A DNA stretch of 64,000 nucleotides from Brachycybe producta. Its lineage: Eukaryota > Arthropoda > Diplopoda > Playtdesmida > Andrognathidae. The stretch covers positions 1,781,001 to 1,845,000 of the forward strand of contig JAUPFP010000039.1 of NCBI GenBank assembly GCA_036925085.1, given 5' to 3'. The position numbers were made by a program, and so were the translations under genes. A model generated the notes under the pieces. That model did no database searches. It saw only the letters and a program-made list of their open reading frames with translations, and was not told the origin of the DNA. Below, one piece after another: positions 59,691 through 64,000 of this stretch (positions are counted from its first letter, which is position 1; the number at the start of each line of letters is the position of its first letter).

Positions 59691-61484
59691 TCATGGTCCA
59701 AACTAGATACCTAAATAAAGCTCGTGGGCCGGGCTGGGCTTGGGCTGGCATTTTTGTTATGGGCTCCATGGGCCTGGTGGACTACATAGGCGTGGTGGGC
59801 TGGGCCTGGTATAAAGTCTCATGGGCTGGGCTTCATTTTTTTGCACAATGTAGGTCTCTAGTCCAAACCAACCTTAAAAGAGTTGGTTCACCATGATGCT
59901 AACTAATGTAAATTAATGTGCACGTGCAGATCTATTTTTGTGCAACAGTGAAGATTGCAAGACCAGAATGTCGTTTTCATTTAATGTGTGAAATGCCCGC
60001 CGCTTCAAAAGGTCAGCCCTGGCCATTTCGGAGCAGAATGTTTCAGGTTTTTCTATGTATGTTTTCGGTACTGTGCGTAATTAGTAATTGTAATTCATTA
60101 CGTTTAAATATTAATTTATTACAACCTTGATTATCATCAATTAGAATGGACCGCCACAATCTTTATATTTTGTCTTTAATATTTTGAAAAATAAAATGCA
60201 ATTAAAAATTAAAAATGAATGCTTTTCATTTGTAACTTTAGGACTAGTTGAAATTTATCACCTTAACTAACCCTGAACGGCCAGCCAGCCAGCCTCCTCA
60301 TCGTCGTGTCACCAAAGACATTTTAATCCCTGTTGGGTTGCAACATTTAATAGATATAATAATAAACCTAAACTCTCTTCTTCTTCATCCTGAAAACCCT
60401 CTAAATCCTTATTTCCTCTTTTTTTTCTTCTTCTTCTCTCATCCCATTCAACTTTCCACCCAATTGAAGAACAAAAACACAAAAAGAAGACTCGAAAACG
60501 ATGCCTTTAAGAGAATGGAGCAAAACCTAATTATCAAGAAGAAGAAGCAACAAAAGTTTATTCGATGGAAGAAAAAACTTTCTAGTTTCTATCTCTCCCC
60601 CCTTTCCCCTCTGCCTCACACTCACTGTTTTTCCCCTATTTCACCTTTTATAATTTTAAAACTTTTCAAGATTCCTATCAATAAAAACCTCACCACCTTT
60701 CTTCTTCTTCACAGTTAAATCTCTTAAATTTGTTTCTATCTTCTTTTATGTATATTGAAGAAGTTGAACCAACTTAAAAAGGAAAAATCGTAACTATAAA
60801 TTGCAGTCTGTTGTGAGGGGAAGAAGAGGATGGTACGTGGGGCTGGGTCCTTGTATACGGAGAGAAAAAAGGCGATGATGATGATGATGGGTACAAATAG
60901 AAAAATCTTCAACCTCCCTGAAAAAAACATGTTAAGTTGGGGAGGAGAACCAAAAAATAGGGGTTTTTTTTCTTTCTTTCAAAGATCATTTCATGATTAA
61001 TGCAAGTGAACGTGAAAGTGAAGAAGAGACGGGGTGAGAGAGAGAGAGAGGGGGTGAGAGAGAGAGAGAGAACTCATCAAAATGCACACATCAACAACTT
61101 CAAACAGAATACAAAGTCACTCAATGTGTGTGTAGTTCAAAAAATAACATAAAACTAGAAAGAAAACCGTCTTCCACAAGGTTTCAATGTGTGTATAATC
61201 TAATATGTATTAGAAAGTGATGAATGTGGCTAACCCTATTTATAGCTTGGTGACACTTTATCACTGTCTCACTCACTCACTCACTCAATACTATAAAGTT
61301 GATACCGACGGAACGAACTTCCCATTTTTTATTTTACTGACTGACTAACGCCTTTTCCTATCCAAACATCCAAATTTTTCAATTTGAAATATCTTTTTTT
61401 TTTGTGTTCATCTTTAAAAATAAAATTACAAAGTGTAAACTTAAGGTGATTTTTAAGTTATTCTGTCTTTCAGGTGCAAAATAA

Positions 61485-61690
61485 TGAGAAACTTAAAATG
61501 TGTTTTAGAAACTAAGCTTTTTATGTTTTTTTTATAACAAAAATAATTCAATTTTAAGCAGATGAATATTTTTGTTTTTGTCTTTAAAAAGTTTATTTTG
61601 AACGCTATCAACATGAAAATACTTTCAAAAGTGATTCAACTACCCCTTCTAGTTTCTAAAACACTTATCAGTTTCTCTTGACGCCTGGAT
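61485..61690. repeat. Family A MITE
   Basis: Left arm AGAAACTTAAAATGTGTTTT then AGAAACTAAGC. Right arm CAACTACCCCTTCTAGTTTC then TAAAACACTTATCAG. Centre TTTATTTTGAACGCTATCAA. Confidence 0.7.
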
Positions 61691-62102
61691 GATCACAATA
61701 AGGACATAAGGTGATGTTGACTGAAAATAGAATTTATCTAATTTGGAATTTTTTTTAAAATAAAATTTCAGCTATTTTTTTTAGTTTACTTTCTGTAAAA
61801 TATAATAAAATCTCTTCTATTTTATAAACCAGTGTTTCTTAAACTTTTTCAGGTTAACTTGAACCTTAAGCAATATTATTTTTATTATGCGGAACCACCA
61901 TCTGTGAAATTAACAATTTTATTAATAATTCAATATAGTATTTCGTATATTAAATTAGTTTTTTTTTATATTTTGTTTGTCATTTCTGATAAAAAAATTC
62001 CTAAATTCAAATATTTTTTATTCAAATATTATTATTTAAATATTGTAAAATATTGACAGACTTTCACGAAATCCTAAGGATTCCGCGGAACAGAGTTAAT
62101 TT

Positions 62103-62178
62103 AAAGGCAGATTTAATGTCGCGCTGAAGATTAATTACAAAAAGTTCATCTTCAGCGCGCCACTAAATCAGCCTTTAT
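62103..62178. repeat. 75-bp hairpin
   Basis: AAAGGCAGATTTAATGTCGC then GCTGAAGAT pairs with ATCTTCAGCGCGCCACTAAA then TCAGCCTTT. The stem is about 29 bases with two or three mismatches. Confidence 0.75.
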
Positions 62179-62557
62179 ACTAATATTATGGTTGTAAACT
62201 TAGTCGTCGGGGGGTTTTTTTTTGCACAATTTTAATTTAAAATTCTAATTTTGAGTTTTTCAAACATTTTTTTAGTTGCAATTTAATTTTAATTTGAAAA
62301 AAAAACTGTGAAAAGAAAAACCGCAACCACTTAAAAGTTTAAAAAGCAATATTTTTTTTATTTCAGTCGCAATTTTCATTTTCTGCACGTGGGATCTTCG
62401 AATTAGTGTTGCTTTTGCTGAAACTACAAGAATAAATAAGAGTTCGAAAATCACCTGTTCATAAAGCATAATAATGCTAACTCTTTCATCAGTCTATTGC
62501 GGCTACCTGAAAATGTGGCCATTTTATATTCACATAGAAACACCATAGACGACGACA

Positions 62558-62577
62558 GACAGACAGACAGACAGACA
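62558..62577. repeat. (GACA)n microsatellite
   Basis: Five GACA units following GACGAC. Confidence 0.85.
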
Positions 62578-63371
62578 TCCCACAATTGGAAATAAAAAAA
62601 AATTCCAACAAATTAAATTTCAAAGTGTTTTTCAGTGGAAACGAATATAAGAAACACATTTCACACTACACCTAACACACACAACATATTATAAGAGAAA
62701 TCGAGTGTTTTTCACTTTCAACTTGATGAAGGATGGTTTTGAAAAATGAACCAAAAAAAAAAAATACATAGAAATTCAATGTATCGAACACACAACCGAA
62801 AAATGCCAATTCTATTTGTTCATATGAGCGTAACATACACACACAATTTATCAAACAAACGTTGAAAAATTGTGAATATATTTTACACACAGATCAACAC
62901 CACCTTTTTTATTTTGCACTTTTTCAAACACTCGTTTGTTTGTTTGTTTGCGTTTTCCTAATTTATTGTCAGAAATATAAGAGAAAAAAAACATGAAGAA
63001 AAATTGGATTTTGATTTTTCAGCTTCAACAACATTTTCAAATATTGTTATTATATTATATTTTATATATATCTTATTTTGTCTTCGCTTCAATAACTACA
63101 ATATTCCAAATTGAAACATTTTATTTTTTAAAATAATCCTATAACCTACTCAAATATTTGTTTTAAAAAAGTCAATAATAATAAAAAAAAACTGGTCACG
63201 TCACGTTTTACCAGCAAGCTTTATTATGCGTGCCTTAAAAACTTGACTAGTAAGTTTGTAAAACACCTAATTTGACGAATCTTTTTTTTTCCGCGCGTAA
63301 AAATTGAAGGTGGTTTTAGACGTGCAAAACGGAACAAACAACTCCGATTTCCTACAGTATATAATAATATA

Positions 63372-63705
63372 TAAAACGGGTCAGACTAAAACACGGAAAC
63401 TGACGGAAACCCGCGGAAAAATAAATATTACGCTACTATAAGCTTTACTGGACACGGAAAATACGTGTAGACACATGAAAAAGCACGGAAAAGAGCGGAA
63501 AACACTTACAAACCCACGGAAAAGCGCGAAAAACACTTATGAACACACGGAAAAATGTGGAAAAATATTATAAGCGTTTTCCGAACTTTTCTGAGTGTTT
63601 GTAAGTGTTTTCCGTGCGTTTGTTTGTGTTTTCCGCACTTTTCCGTGCGTTTGTAAGTGTTTTCCGCGCGTTTCCATACGTTTCCGTGTTTTAGTCTCAC
63701 CCATA
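63372..63705. repeat. Long palindrome built of CGGAAAA-type subrepeats
   Basis: GGGTCAGACTAAAACACGGA at the left is inverted as CCGTGTTTTAGTCTCACCC at the right. Both arms are filled with variants of CACGGAAAACACTTACAAAC (left arm) or its complement (right arm), each arm about 160 bases. Confidence 0.75.
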
Positions 63706-64000
63706 TAAAACCCTTGTTTTAGGTTGAGGAGTAACATTTGACAAACAGGTACGCGTTTTCTAGTTTGGAACATGGATGTTCAGATGGGTTCAAAAGTAGA
63801 AGATAAACTTCCAAGTTTTCTTAATTAGAAATTGGGCTTTAATATTATTTCTGAATTTTCATTGTGTGTTGTTTAGATAATTAGTGAAATTCATTTCAAG
63901 GAAACTTTTTTTATTTGATAAAGATTTAAAACGGCATCCAATAATTAATCACACTCGCGCTAAATTTAAATTTTGATCCATTGACATCAATAAATGGCCA

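Larger units (their letters stand above)
59151..64000. other. Presumed AGBL4 intron, repeats only
   Basis: The AGBL4 reading frame enters at 59150 by splicing (acceptor 59151-59152 on the complement), so the sequence to the right should be intron. It contains a small inverted-repeat element (59555-59690), a family A copy (61485-61685), a hAT-like end (61830), a short hairpin (62103-62178) and a long palindrome (63372-63705). No AGBL4 N-terminal exon and no other gene recognised. The frame at 60248-60718 is low complexity. Confidence 0.55.

Noticed and set aside
60248..60718. 156-codon plus-strand frame
   Set aside because: Low-complexity, AT-rich and pyrimidine-rich; no recognisable domain and inside a presumed intron.

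Overview
This is a nuclear genomic window from an animal (or a close holozoan relative). Every convincing gene is split into many exons by GT-AG introns, most of them 60-900 bp. The encoded proteins (KIF21 kinesin, RNA polymerase I largest subunit, AGBL4/CCP6 carboxypeptidase, ERI-type exonuclease) match animal families. The DNA is AT-rich, with long homopolymer and GA tracts and a very dense load of short inverted-repeat transposons. I cannot name the species. A tunicate-like, sponge-like or other invertebrate genome would fit. I see no bacterial operons, CRISPR arrays or convincing tRNA or rRNA genes.

Layout. (1) 1279-12927, + strand: KIF21-type kinesin, truncated at its 5' end by the window edge; 28 exons can be joined with consistent phases from the P-loop to the final WD40 repeat and stop codon. 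(2) 14487-16943, - strand: an intact four-exon gene of about 601 codons with a CGGBP1-like zinc finger and a hAT-transposase dimerisation region, probably a domesticated transposase. (3) 18850-19143, - strand: the first exon of an ERI1/ERI3-type 3'-5' exoribonuclease, whose remaining exons I cannot find. (4) 19144-26141: a 7 kb repeat-rich stretch with direct repeats and many perfect hairpins. (5) 26376-47475, + strand: the complete gene for the RNA polymerase I largest subunit (POLR1A), 30 exons, 1761 codons plus stop, preceded by three CACGTG E-boxes and a splice acceptor in the 5' leader. (6) 48306-59150, - strand: the last six exons of AGBL4/CCP6; its 5' exons lie beyond the window. (7) 59151-64000: presumed AGBL4 intron, repeats only.

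KIF21 and the hAT-derived gene converge, and so do POLR1A and AGBL4. The genes do not form one pathway. KIF21 and CCP6 both act on microtubules (motor/WD40 regulator and tubulin deglutamylase), POLR1A makes rRNA, and the hAT-derived protein is likely a DNA-binding nuclear factor.

No clear new biological system is present. The points most worth following up are: the intact CGGBP1-like hAT gene beside a stranded ERI exon whose reading frame could splice into it; two phase-supported GC-AG introns in POLR1A; E-boxes plus a possible trans-splice acceptor at POLR1A; and several inverted-repeat element families, one with more than 20 long-armed copies, some nested with recognisable 8-bp target-site duplications.
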